Shown piece after piece: positions 1-13,869 of a stretch of 64,000 nucleotides of DNA. Both the position numbers and the translations under genes were made by a program. Position 1 is the stretch's first letter. Each line of letters opens with the position of its first letter. Source of the DNA: Paraspadella gotoi (lineage: Eukaryota > Chaetognatha). The notes below the pieces were generated by a model. It was not told the origin of the DNA and did no database searches. It saw only the letters and a list, made by a program, of their open reading frames with translations. Location: the NCBI GenBank assembly GCA_051294375.1, contig CM119263.1, positions 11,633,130 to 11,697,129 on the forward strand, written 5' to 3'.

Positions 1-2760
<2,760 letters not shown>

Positions 2761-3060
2761 GTCGGAGGTAGTGGCGTGCCTCTGTGATCCAGCTACTTGG
2801 AGACTGGGATCTCGGAATGGTCTGAGATCGGGAGTCCTGTGTCGTCATGTCTCATGTCGATAGGATGTCCGCTTGAAGTTCGGTGTCAATATGGTGACTT
2901 CCGCGGAGGCGAGGGTCACCAGGTTGTCTAAGGAGAGGTGAACCGGGCCAGAGTCGAAAGACAGCAGCTCAAAGCCTCCACGCCGAACAGTCAAGGGATC
3001 GCATCCTTGAATGAGCTTGGCGCCACAGCCCGTTCGATACGGCCGGACCAGGTTCTTTTT
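2761..3060 (+). ncRNA. Signal recognition particle RNA (7SL RNA)
   Basis: This is the RNA scaffold of the signal recognition particle, which binds signal peptides on ribosomes and targets them to the ER. The sequence follows the metazoan 7SL layout along its whole length. The 5' Alu domain has GTGGCG, GTGCCT and then AGCTACTTGGAGACTGGGATC-like sequence. The S domain has the helix-6 signature GTTCGGTGTCAATATGGTGAC and CACCAGGTTGTCTAAGGAG. The helix-8 block GGTGAACCGGGCCAG and its closing strand with AGCAGCTCAAAGC follow. It ends in a run of five T at 3056-3060, a typical RNA polymerase III terminator. About 295-300 nt is the usual size. All conserved single-stranded blocks look intact, so it may be functional, but 7SL pseudogenes are common and I cannot test expression. 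The 5' end was set by analogy with the human RNA. Confidence 0.9.
3056..3060 (+). terminator. Pol III T-run terminator of the SRP RNA gene
   Basis: Five consecutive T residues directly follow the 3' end of the 7SL-like sequence, and the sequence then becomes A-rich. This is the standard termination signal of RNA polymerase III genes. Confidence 0.7.
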
Positions 3061-5290
3061 AAATAATCTAAGCAGTAGAAACCCATTTTTTTAAAGAAAA
3101 AATTAAATACCGGTGGGGTTCGAACCGGCGTAAACTTAGGACGTATGGTCTGTTTAAAAATTTTAGGCTTTATGTTATTTTACGGGAGCATGGCAGGTGG
3201 CAGCAGTAGGTCTTATTTTGCCTAAACTTGAATTTTGAAACGACAAAAGAACATCGACCATAGCTTGAGTCTCGACTCTGCGCAATTGAAAAAGATTGAG
3301 CAATGGAACGATGTGTTTTTGTTGCCTTTTTATATGTAATAAAAAAATAATTAAGCCTTTTTTGAAGGAAAAAATTTATAACATTATCATAAATTGAATT
3401 TTCGTTGTAGTAATATCCTTATAAAATCATAAAATTTCAAAATCAGGGGAAAGATAGCTTATTTATTAAATAAATGGATAATTTTTATATTGGTTGTACC
3501 AATTTCATAATAGTTTTTACTACAGAATATAAAAAAGTAAAGAATTTTGACCTTTTTTTCCATTTATGACGCTGAGGACATTGACATTTTTAATAACATA
3601 TTTTATATTTTTGATCTAACTTTTTATGAAGAATCAGATTTAATTCGATTTTTTTTTATTTTGTAAGGATATTGCTATAAATATATTGTAATTAATGATA
3701 CTGTTCCGCAAACAATATAAGCAAAATATTTTAATATTATATTTTAATCATACTATCTCACGTTTAAATATCCTTGTTTGTTCACTCAAATAAAATTAAT
3801 GATCCCCAATGCTCCACTCTAATTCGCATTCTTGTTTCGCCCTGCCCCCGTCCCCATTTCTCTCTCTCGCTCTCTCTCTCTCTCCCCTCTCTCTCTCTCC
3901 CTCTCTCTTTCTCTGATTCTATCTCTCTATCTTCCCGCGCGATCCTATGGCGCGTGAGTTCCGAGGCAACGCGTCACGTGCTCGTGGTAGATCACGTGCG
4001 CTTCAGCTAACGGAACTCGTTTTCCCATCGAGGTCTGGAGATATTCTCACTTTTTCTCTCTATCACACACAACCCAAGGCGCACACATAGCTTTCAGCTG
4101 ACGTCTCATTTCAAGTACTTCTTCTTCCTTATTTTTTTTGCGCGCGAGTTTTTCCTCCTTTTGATGAAAACAAAAGAAACGGATTTTTTTTTATTCATCG
4201 TTTTTTTTTATTGGGGACTGAAGTACTTCTATTCGAATAATACAGTATTTGTGTTTTCCTTAATATATTGTCTACTTTATTATAACAAATTCTTTTTGCT
4301 GGTTTCGATTTACGATTAATTTTCAGGTAATCAGTACGATATCATCATCTCGATATTTTCATCCTGATTTACTTTTATTTCCGTGCGCAAACTCCATCCT
4401 TCCGGAAAAAAAATATCGAGTTTAGTATAAGTTTCTACGAAAATGTTTTCCTATCGTCATAACTTAGTCGAAAAAGACCCCGCATGTCTTATTTGACTCT
4501 TCGGATGTTTCTGCTTGATGCCAGAAATGTCCCCAAGTCCTCCTTCAAGTCGTCCTCTGCTTTTGTCTCATTTTGACTCGAAAGATAAAAATAAACGCGG
4601 AGCGAGAGATTGTGCCGTGATTTCCGCGAGTCGTCGAAGATTTATTTACACTTACAGGGCGACGAGCAGGATTCAAATGCCAATAGTTACCAGTGCCCAT
4701 GCATTACTATTACAATTTATTTAGTGTTGAGTTCATTTATAAAAATGCTACTTTTTAGATTTTTAGATTTCATTGGATAAAAAGGTTGAAATTTACATAT
4801 TACGTATTTTTAGAGAATGAAGTGCTGCCATGAGTGATTCAAAATTCTAGAAGAGAAATTATAAATCGAAATAATTTTTCGACGAATGGCAACGAAAATG
4901 AATTGGAAAAAAAATTGGATAGATGGGATGAAAAAGTAATGCAATTACAAAGGCGCCATGTGTTTCGTCTCTAAGACTCGAAAAGCGGATGTGCCGAATG
5001 GAAAATGTTTTGAGAATAAAAGAAAAAGATTTATTTTTGGCGTCGAGAGCGTTTTTTCCATCCGCGCCACGTTTTCTCGTCTATCTGGGGTGAGAGCCGC
5101 GGTCGGCACAAATTGCCAATTGTCGAAAAGATGAAAAACCATTGTAGCACAATGTCGCAACCAGCATTTTCTGTGCCGGAAATTCATCTTTTTTTCCTAC
5201 TCGTATTATTAAATTTTTAGTTTAAGAATTTTTTGACAAATCGCAATATTTAGGAAAAACAAAAAACCTAAAAAATTAAGTGATTAAAAT
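3061..5290. other. Non-coding DNA with a CT-rich block
   Basis: AT-rich DNA with no recognisable gene. A block at 3440-3510 matches sequence at 35280-35352, including the ATTGGTTGTACCAAT palindrome. An imperfect CT tract lies at about 3858-3915. A GC-richer patch at 3930-4020 has several CACGTG-like sites. A GGTTCGAACC block at 3118-3129 looks like a tRNA B box, but no tRNA fold can be drawn around it. Confidence 0.4.
3440..3510 (+). repeat. Dispersed repeat fragment (ATTGGTTGTACCAAT family)
   Basis: The block ATAGCTTATTTATTAAAT, followed by ATAATTTTTATATTGGTTGTACCAATTT (position 3490 on), recurs at 35300-35352 in the same orientation. The palindromic core alone recurs inverted at 1436. This fits an old interspersed element whose ends I cannot define. 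Confidence 0.55.
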
Positions 5291-5291
5291 G

Positions 5292-5478
5292 AAGACTTTG
5301 TGGCGAATCCTAAATTTGCCACCCGTAGAGCTTGGTGAAATAACGGCTCGTCCCGTTGGCTTGGACAGCTAAGTACTCCTTCACCACCCTTAAGACCCCG
5401 GTTCGAATATCCTCACGGTCACGGTTAGAGTGTGATTGTGTCGGTATAAAACCCTGAGCGCTAACTGTTGGGAGTACA
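5292..5478 (+). repeat. tRNA-derived SINE-like element, family 1
   Basis: The sequence has a tRNA-like head with a B-box match (GGTTCGAAT at 5399) preceded by TTGGACAGCTAAGTACT. It ends in a non-tRNA tail with AGAGTGTGAT. The same order of blocks is found on the minus strand at 19270-19545. Two dispersed copies with a Pol III B box fit a SINE. No target-site duplication was identified. Confidence 0.6.
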
Positions 5479-6419
5479 GTTATTTTCCACTGTCATTTTC
5501 ATTTTTCATTTTTCTCGAGATAAGATGACCTTTTTTTCAACAATTTGTTTCTCTTGTTTTTTAGTTTAATTCCTTTTAATGAATTTGAAGCTCTTTCATT
5601 ATCCGAAGTCTTTGGGCCCTACTTCAGTCCAATCTGTTTGTTTTTGTTCTTGTCTCATTTGCTTTGTCTTTCCCTTCTGTCAGATCATATATTGTCTTAT
5701 TTCGCCCATTGTCAAGCGGCGCCTCTTCGCCGTTTCCCACGATGTTCCATCGTTTTTGGTTGTCGGGCGACTCGCGGCGCGTCATTTGTCTTCGTCATGA
5801 CTTTTCTCCTCCATCACGGATCTCTTTGTCTTTTCTTTCTTTTTACTTCTCTTTTTCTTCTTTGCTTTTTCACTTTTTTAAAAAGAAAGACTTGTTGTTC
5901 TTTTGCCGAAAAAGAAAAATTACGCACCTGCAAAAATAGCTCTCGACATACCGGAAATAAAGACAATGTCATGCCCGAATGGACTTAAATAATATATACT
6001 ATCATCGTGTTGGACATAAGCTTATTTAGTTTGTGTTTTATCAATAAAACTTTACTTGTGATTATGATTATTATCATTAATCATCGTTTGCTATTTTGTA
6101 TTAAACCTTTTTCTTCCCATACAGATAACTTTATATAATTATTGATTAGCCAGTGTCGGTTTTTTTTTTTTTAGTTAATATCTATTTCTTGAGTTCTTTA
6201 ACTTATTTAATTATTTATGATGCCTTTGGCCGTCCTCACTTTTTGCTGCAGGTTGAGCATGAATTTAGAAGAACTATAACTGAATGCGGTCACATGGTAA
6301 GAAAGTAAATTCGGCATATTTCGTGTATTACCTAATTTCTTTACTTCATACTTGTGTAGTCATTTGATCATCAGGAAATGCGTCCACGAAAGTAAGTCAC
6401 TGGGGCGCATCACCCCAAA

Positions 6420-6515
6420 CTTTCCAGCCTGTAACATGGTGTTACAACCTGATCCGAAGCTCAGGGACTGCTTAGTGCTTATATTGAACGGTTCTGTCAC
6501 TAACACATAACATTA
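6420..6515 (+). repeat. Dispersed repeat, GATCCGAAGCTCA family
   Basis: A block reading GTGTTACAACCTGATCCGAAG, then CTGCTT...GAACGGTTCTGTCACTAACACATAA, is repeated twice in tandem at 36057-36255. It matches the tail of the SINE-like element there. This is therefore probably a 5'-truncated copy of that family. Confidence 0.55.
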
Positions 6516-7028
6516 ATTACTGTCACTTTATTATCTAATTTGTGCTTAATAAAAAAGTCTATACATTTAATCAGTTTTTCTATCGCAAATCGAAAGATCC
6601 CCAAAAGTCACATTTCAAGATATCTATTGTTTCATAATAAAATGGTTGTTGCTTTCATTTTTTCTTTTGTTTTTTCTCACTCGTCACATTCTTGTTATCC
6701 CTTCCTCACCGATCATATCATCGGTCCCTTCCCGCTCATTTTCTTAAACCCACTCCAGCCTTTTCTCTAATTCCATCCAATTTGCCTTAAACATTTCTTG
6801 CGCTTCCTCATTCAGCCCTCGTCGTTTTCGCTCGTCCGTTTCCCACTTTGACTAACTACCTTCGCTCTTCGTTGCTACTTAGGTACTATTTTAATAAAAA
6901 GTATTGGGGCACACCTCACGACCGCAAGTCTTTCTTGAATTTATTTATACTAATATTTGAATATATTTCTTAACAATTATTCCATATTAAATGTATAGAA
7001 AACCCTCCGTCTCAGTTGCATTCCTATA

Positions 7029-7031
<3 letters not shown>

Positions 7032-7065
<34 letters not shown>
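7032..7065 (+). repeat. (CT)n microsatellite
   Basis: A perfect CT tract of about 34 bp. Confidence 0.95.
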
Positions 7066-7067
<2 letters not shown>

Positions 7068-7803
7068 GCGACGTGCCTCTCGGGTCATCGCCTCATCAGC
7101 CGTCCCCCCGTCTCCACGCTGATCCCGTATCAAGTCAAAATCCTAGACCGCTCGCGCGGAACGTTTCACCATTTCTTTCGGGTCAACTTAACCCAAACGC
7201 CTCGCTTTTCAAGACACTTACTCTTTCACGCCCGCGTTGTCACATCATTAGACTGTCAAGCAGTTTTCACTCTACTTCCGTCTGGCATCGAAAGTTTTGA
7301 CCTTTGAACTAAGCTTAGTAAAAAGTCCTGTTGCGAACCAAACTATTTTTTCACAGCTCATATAGCGTGACTTTCAATTACCCAGTCTCGCCCTTGCCTC
7401 ACCCCTTTGCTAACCTCACATCCACCGCCACCTCGTCTTTTGCTCCCTCTCACGTCTTCACCACAGTTCGCGGTTTTCCGCCGCCGAAAATCCCTAGCGG
7501 ATCTATTTTGGAGGTGAGCCACGATTTGAGGTCGAATGAAAAAGATTATGGCTCAAGTTGAAAATATTTATATAAAAAATAAAACTGAAGTTCCGAACTT
7601 CCGACGTGCGACGAAAGAGCCTTTCTTTTTTTCCTTTTTCCCTTTAAGTTTTGTCTTTTACTCTTTTTTCTCTTTCCACTTCCCACGTCTCTTTACTAAT
7701 TCTCTTCTAGATCCTCCCAATCTTTTTTGTAGCTCTCCTGAGAATTGTCGTGATTAAAATTTTGCTGATGAACTACTATACTAAGAAGTCAAAATTCGAA
7801 ATA

Positions 7804-7807
<4 letters not shown>

Positions 7808-7867
<60 letters not shown>
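7808..7867 (+). repeat. (CT)n microsatellite
   Basis: A perfect CT tract of about 60 bp. Confidence 0.95.
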
Positions 7868-7869
<2 letters not shown>

Positions 7870-8637
7870 CCTCCATTCCTTTTTCTTCTTTCAACGAGAG
7901 GCCTTTAAAAACTGGTCTGGCGCATCCATCCCTTTTCCTGTTTCTTCATAGAGTCTCGTTACTTTTTTAGGCGAATCAGCAAAAAATGTCTTTCTTCACA
8001 AAAACTTTTCTATTTTCTTTTTGTGGCTTCGGAAGTAAAAAGTTTCCTCCTCGATTATTGCTTCCTTCACTGAGCGCGAAATTCTTTTGTCTTTGTGAAA
8101 TCTTCAGTCACGTTTCTGCAACGAGGCTTTTTTTTTTCGTTCTTCTATATTCTTTATTCTTCGCCAATAAATTCTAGTTCATTTTGCGGCGCCTTGGCTG
8201 GAATCGTTGGCACATTATAAGTTAACATCACTACATTGATTCTGACACTTTCACACTGACACACATTTACTCGAAAGGAAACAATCGAGTTCCGTTAACT
8301 TAGACTCCGCTTGGACTCGTTCCAATTTTCTAAGAATCGTTTTTCGAAGTCATTCTCACTGTTTTTTCAAATTTCTTTTCTTTTCTTAATTTTCTTTGTG
8401 TTTTAAAAACTGAATCGAAATAAATATCATTATCATTATTTTCTTCATATGTTTTAAAAGAATATTCTCCCTTTTTTTATTATTGTTTTAAACGTTCTTC
8501 TTACAAACAAACTCACTCAAATCGGTCGCCCTTAAGTGTCTCGACCGCCATTTTGTTGGCGCAGGATTTGGAATCTTTAAGGAAAGAGGGTTGCGGTAAT
8601 GTTGTTACGTATATGCTCTCTTTCTCCTTCTCTCCTC

Positions 8638-8638
8638 T

Positions 8639-8713
<75 letters not shown>

Positions 8714-8752
8714 TCTCTCTCTCTCTCTACTCTCTCTCTCACTCTCTGCCTT
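8638..8752 (+). repeat. Imperfect (CT)n tract
   Basis: CT repeats are interrupted by TTCT and ACT. They give rise to long but meaningless Ser/Leu and Arg/Glu open frames on both strands. Confidence 0.9.
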
Positions 8753-9651
8753 TTTCTTTCTCTGCTTTCTCGCTCACATCCGACCCATCTTCTCCCGAGG
8801 AAAAGGTCACAATCGAGGGAATAAATTGTTTCGCTCACCTGCTGACCCATTTCAGTTTTCTGTTCTCTCGCTGCTCCGCTGACAAAAGCGTCGTCGTTAT
8901 CTTTACTGATAAAACGTCTCACTGCGCCGCGATGCCGCGGTGGTCTCCATATTTTTTGGTCACACACTTTCACGCTTTTACCCCCGCCCTCTCGCACTCT
9001 TTCTCTTACCCCTTTTTCTCTTACTGTCACGAATATTTTTCTTTTAACACAGATCAGCTCGCAATCGACGTTGTGATTTGGTTGTTTTATATCGCATTAA
9101 CTTTTAATACTTCACAAATCCGTTTTTTTAAAAATTTGCAAAATAAAAACAAAACTCTATACCGAGTAATTAAAGGAATAACAGCGACATATTTCGACAA
9201 CCATTATCAGAGCTTCATAGCAAATAAATTTGCAAACGACAATATATATATTTTTTCAAAACAAAATCCAGTCAGACATGGAACAACGATAGATTTTAAA
9301 TACAATTCTAGTTAAAATTCCAAGTAGTAGTAATTCACGTTGACTAACTTCTGAAAAAAATTGTATCATAATAAAAATTGGAATCAAATTAAAATCAAAT
9401 TAAACAAAAACGAACACGAAAATTATCGTAAAAAACCTAAAATCTTGAAATCTCATTTATGTGCGCTGTGAGAGAAATGATCATTTTGGTTTCATTTCAT
9501 TTTTTTATCGAAAACGATGACAACGGCAATAAAAAAAATACTACAGCAACTAAGAAACCGTAAAGCTACTAACTTCTGGTCGTGAAGGAAAAAACAAAAG
9601 GCCTCCGATCCCACGCGCGACCGTCCGATCGTAAAAAAAAATAATTTCGTG

Positions 9652-10044
9652 ATGTCCTCGCTTGGATTTAACGCCCCTCGCCTCACCGCCGCTTCCGCCG
9701 CCGGATTTTCTTCCCGCGACGCCGCTGCCTCTTCCGCGGCCGCGTCGCTACCGCCGCCGCCGGCGCCCTTCGCCGACGACGCCGCTCTGCCTCCGGCTAC
9801 GCGATGGAACAACGGCGCCGCCTCCTCGCGGGTCGCCAGGGGAGCCGCTCCCCGCGCCCCCTCGGCGCCGCCCCGCGCCGCTTATCGCGAAACCGGCGCA
9901 TCCGGGCATGCCGGCGTCTTACAGTCGGGAACGCCTCCGCCGGGAAGCGACGCCCACCGAGAGGCGAGGGAGAATTTATTGGAGGCGATTCGAGAATGGA
10001 ATGCCAATCGGTTGGACCTCTTCGAAATCACCGAACCGGACGAG
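9652..10044 (+). CDS. Afadin/canoe homologue, first coding exon (partial gene)
   Basis: Afadin (canoe in insects) links adherens-junction nectins and Rap1 signalling to actin. This exon encodes 131 residues. Its last part, EAIREWNANRLDLFEITEPDE (ending at residue 131), is the highly conserved segment just before the first Ras-association domain in this family. A donor site, GAG|gtgagt, follows at 10045 in phase 0. The first ATG in frame is at 9652, since the codon before it is GTG. The first 100 residues are low complexity: Ala-rich, then a four-proline run, then Ala/Pro/Arg-rich, and longer than the short N-termini I know for this family. The exon is very GC-rich against an AT-rich background. 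I did not find the next exon (expected to encode a FHGVMRFYFQD-like segment). The gene therefore either continues across a long first intron or its later exons lie outside the window. The conserved tail makes the family assignment quite safe; the start codon is less certain. Confidence 0.82.
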
Positions 10045-12232
10045 GTGAGTTCGGGAAAGGCGGGTCTCGTCAAAGATAAAACAAGCAAAAATAAGAGGCG
10101 AGCCGATGAGGCTTCAGTTAAGTAAAGGAATAAGAAAAACTCATGTGTTCGTGGATTTGCAATCAGTTTCATCTTTTTACCCTCGGAAGAAAGAAAGTAA
10201 GGGAAAAAAATGAAATGATAATTATAAATCTATAAATGCATCAATCAATTAATCAAATAAATTAATAAAAAAATAAACAAAGAAACAAATTAAGCAGTCA
10301 AGCAAACAAGAACGAAAAAGATAAGGAAAACAAGATAAAAAAAAAAGAGGAAGAGAAATTTGCGTGGGAGCCTAATAAAGACGAGAGGATCCATTAAGGC
10401 GAAACAAAATTTAAATTCAGAGAGAAGAGGAAGAAATAAAAAAAAATTCGGAATTTCGATTCGTTTTTCGCAAAGACCGAGCGAAGCAGAAGCGGGCAGT
10501 GACGGGCAGATGACTGTCATGAGCAGTGGGTCGAGTCGGAGACCGATTAGACAATTGAAAGCAATTCTGGTGAGAAACTTCGAATCCCTCACGTTAAAGG
10601 AAAAGACTGAGGAGGACTGGGGCCTGTGGACTGGCGAGGCTTCGACTGGGAGTAAGACAGAGAGAAGGGTACCGCATCTCGTTTCTTTCCGAGGACCATC
10701 ATAAAATTGTTGAGCGTTTTTGAGGGAGCATCCTTCGACTGGCCTTCCCCCCCTTCCCCAAGTCTCCTCGTCTTGGGGCGCGAGCTTAAATTTCCATCCC
10801 GAGGGTCGAGGGGGAAGAGTACAAGAGTCGTAAAAGCGTCGAGTACGCGGCCTCGCGGCTCCCATGGCGGACACGTCGCCGCGCGCTTGTGTAACGAAAA
10901 GTCATTAAATTGCGCTGCTCTCCGTCACGCTCCGTTACGCTCCGTCACGCTCCGCAGCGATGCATCGACATCCGCGAATTTCTCAGAAATTCCTCCCGGG
11001 CGATTCATTTATGTATTTTCACATTTGAAATTTCCTCTAGCCTCAAGGGATTCCGTCATTTTAAATTCGTTCTGTAGATATTTATATTTTTATTTTTAAA
11101 ATTAGTAAACTATGTGACACGACTGAAGTTAAGAAAACTACCTCGCTAAATGATTTATTTCAGAATGCTTTTTTTTTTTTAAAGTCTGATCCATCGTGGT
11201 GGCAACAAACCCAGGGAAATTCCCGCTGAGAAACAAGTTAAGAAAATATTGTATTTATATTCCGACTCCCGGAAAAAGTTTAGATCCTGAACAAAGGGGG
11301 AAAAATATTCAATTCTTCAAAAACTGTTGCCTTTTTTTTTGTTTGTTTTTTTTGCCGGAAACGTCATTTCAGTCCTGGAAAAAATAATAAAACTTTTTTA
11401 TAAACTTTTTTGAACGAGCAGTCTCCGAGTTGAATTTAAAGGAACTTAATTGTTACTCAGTTAACTAAGTTGTTGACATATAGACGACTCTTCCTCTCTC
11501 TTACTCTCTTCTTTTTCGATCGAAGCTTTCCACCATCACCTCCCACCTTTCCTCCCTTCTTTTCTTTGTTCTCCGGTAATTCGTATTCATCCAATTCTGC
11601 TCTTCTACCTCGGCATTAAAAATTCCAATCATACGCGACGCCAGTTAAAAAAAAACCAAAAAACAAAACAGTGATAACAGGGACGACGACCTGGATGACG
11701 ACTTCGTCAACAACAACAATAATCCCAACAACAACAACGACGACGACGACGCAGAGGAGGAAAGTAATTCCGGTGGAAAGAAGGAAAGGAGAGCAAACGA
11801 TGCATAAAAATCAAATTCGCTCGACGACAGATTTTTTTTTTCATTTCTACGTATTTTCTTTTGTTAACTCGAAGCTGATTTTTTTTTTTTAATTTAGACG
11901 CGAATAATTAGGCCTGAGTGGTTGTACTAAAAGCTTTAATGACACGTGAGGGTTCTGAAAGAGTAAAAAAAAAAACAAACTTATAATGCTGACTTCGTAG
12001 AAATCACGTATACCAACTATATAACGTTCTCATAATATTAAGTAAATGCAAATGCTACGTACTGCTTACATACATCAGTTAAAATATGTTCAGGGTTTAA
12101 ATCAAAAAAAGGAAGAAAAAAAAATGAAAATAAGAAGACAAAAAGTTTGTCGGTTATTGATTTGTCAAAACTATTATTGCCCCAAACATTTTTAAGTAGG
12201 TGCGGTTGGAAGGAGACAAGCTCTCGAAAGGA

Positions 12233-12325
12233 TTAATTAATTAAATAATTAATTGATTGATTTATTGAATTATTAATTGATTGATTGATGGTTAATTGAT
12301 TAATTGATTGATTGATTGATTAATA
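12233..12325 (+). repeat. ATTG/ATTA simple repeat
   Basis: Tandem ATTGATTGATTAATTAA-type tetranucleotides, imperfect. Confidence 0.85.
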
Positions 12326-12763
12326 GCGAGCAGAGAAACGAAAAAAGAATAATAGGGATAATAGGAAAAAAAATGAAGGAAGAAAGATAAAAGTGAGGAA
12401 TGGATGAGACAACAAAAGAAATCGAGAGAAAGAGAGGAAAAGAGAGAGAAATAAGAAAGAGAAAGAGAGAGAGATAGTGAGGGAGAATGAGAGAAAGTGG
12501 GAGGGAAAGAGAGAGTAATGAAGAAAAAACGACAATGCCCGTTGTGAGTCGAGAGAAGGGCTCTCTAGTTGGACGGATTTTTATTCTTCTCGACAATTCG
12601 ACGCCATTTGACTTTTTTTTTCTTTTTTGTTCCTTTTTTTGTTATTTTTCTTTTAGGAGGTTGAGTTCCTTTTTCTCTTAAAGAAAAAAACGGGTCCGTC
12701 TCTGACAAGATCTCCAACCCTCGATTTCACCTCAACTTCTCCCGATCTGCTCTTTGAGTTCGC

Positions 12764-12789
12764 TGTTCACTGTTCACTGTTCACTGTTC
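12764..12789 (+). repeat. Heptamer tandem repeat
   Basis: GTTCACT is repeated three times in a row, followed by GTTCGCC. Confidence 0.85.
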
Positions 12790-13770
12790 GCCTTCAGTTA
12801 CAGTTCCTCTTCAAACAATAATTCGTGTGTGATTACTGATACAAATTTTTTGTGCGCCCATCTGCAGGAAACATCGTTAAATTAATGTGACAATATTTTT
12901 TTAGTTTTTTAAATTTTATTTAATGATTTGAATACTCCGAACGGTGAAAAACGGTTCTGGGCAAGAGTCGAAAAAGGCTCTTCCCTCTTTCACTTTCAAC
13001 TGACATCACGTGGGTGATTAATGAAAATTCTCGCGACGACTTTAAAGACTCAACTACCGTCACTCGAAATACAGGGACTTCCAACCGGACCGATACGAAA
13101 AGACTTGATTAAACTCGTAATTCTTTCACTGCATATTATTTTTATAACATTTATTGGTTAGAAAACTACTTGACGTTTATGTTGACCTAAACAAATGTTC
13201 AAATTTCTTAATAGTGTGATGAGTATGATCACAGTGGCTCTCAAGCGCGGAGTCACTTTTCTTCATTTTTTTCGTTCAAATTTAATCTCTACAGAAATTG
13301 TTATTTGGCTGTAACAAGAATCGGCAAGAATTAAGTGACTAATGACTATACACGTGCATCTTGTTGCTTATTACTTCAATAGTAAGTTTTAAGCAAAACC
13401 AAAAAAAATAATTTTTAGTTTTTAGTTTTTAATTTTTATTTTAATTTTTGGTTTTTAATTTTTTATTTCATTCATTTTTATTTATCTTTATTAGAGCTCA
13501 AATTTACTCAGGGAAAAAAAAGAGGGAGAGAGAAGCTTCCTTGGAAGAAAGTTTCCAGTTTGGCGGATTTGACGCGGTCAATTAAAATCAGGACCACGGA
13601 TCCCCAAAGGTTGAGATTCGGAATAACGATTCAAATCTGATTCTGAACAGAAAACCAGAGCATTATCAAGACAGAAAACGAAAAACCAAATGTTGTAAAT
13701 GAAAACCGTACAACCGTGAGAAACGAAATGAACAAATAATCATAAGAATACATTTTTGGAGAAAAAGTCG

Positions 13771-13864
13771 GTAAACGGCCAGCATTGCATTGAAAAAGTC
13801 GATGAACGGCCAGCATTGCATTGAAAAAGTCGATGAACGGTCAGCATTGCATTGAAAAAGTCGA
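13771..13864 (+). repeat. 31-bp minisatellite, three copies
   Basis: Three near-perfect units contain AACGGCCAGCATTGC followed by ATTGAAAAAGTCGATG. The unit length is 31 bp, so a frame shifts between copies. This argues against a coding repeat. Confidence 0.9.
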
Positions 13865-13869
13865 GACTG

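Larger units (their letters stand above)
5480..9480. other. Pyrimidine-rich non-coding DNA
   Basis: Long stretches are 70-80% C+T on the plus strand (for example 5545-5900, 7600-7760 and 8590-8770). The many open frames here encode only Ser/Leu/Phe-rich peptides across CT tracts and are not credible genes. Copies of repeat families are listed separately. Confidence 0.5.
10045..13770. other. Probable start of the afadin first intron; no other gene seen
   Basis: The stretch begins with the donor of the afadin exon. It holds purine-rich blocks, a short GC-rich 10-bp tandem repeat (TCCGTCACGC-like, 10920-10955), AAC/ACG triplet-rich DNA at 11670-11760, an ATTG/ATTA-rich run at 12233-12325 and a heptamer repeat (GTTCACT) at 12764-12789. 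The opposing frames at 10290-10874 show no recognisable domain. Confidence 0.4.

Noticed and set aside
3109-3160. Possible tRNA gene next to the SRP RNA gene
   Set aside because: GGTTCGAACC looks like a B box, but the T arm pairs at only three of five positions and no acceptor or anticodon arm can be drawn.
8599-9315. 238-codon open frame through a CT tract
   Set aside because: The first third is Ser/Leu dipeptide from CT repeats; the rest has no domain and no splice or start context.
10290-10874. 194-codon minus-strand frame after the afadin exon
   Set aside because: No domain, a long Phe/Leu tail from A-rich DNA, and a competing plus-strand frame of similar quality.
13771-13864. CRISPR-like short direct repeats
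   Set aside because: Units are directly adjacent without spacers and the genome is eukaryotic; it is a minisatellite.
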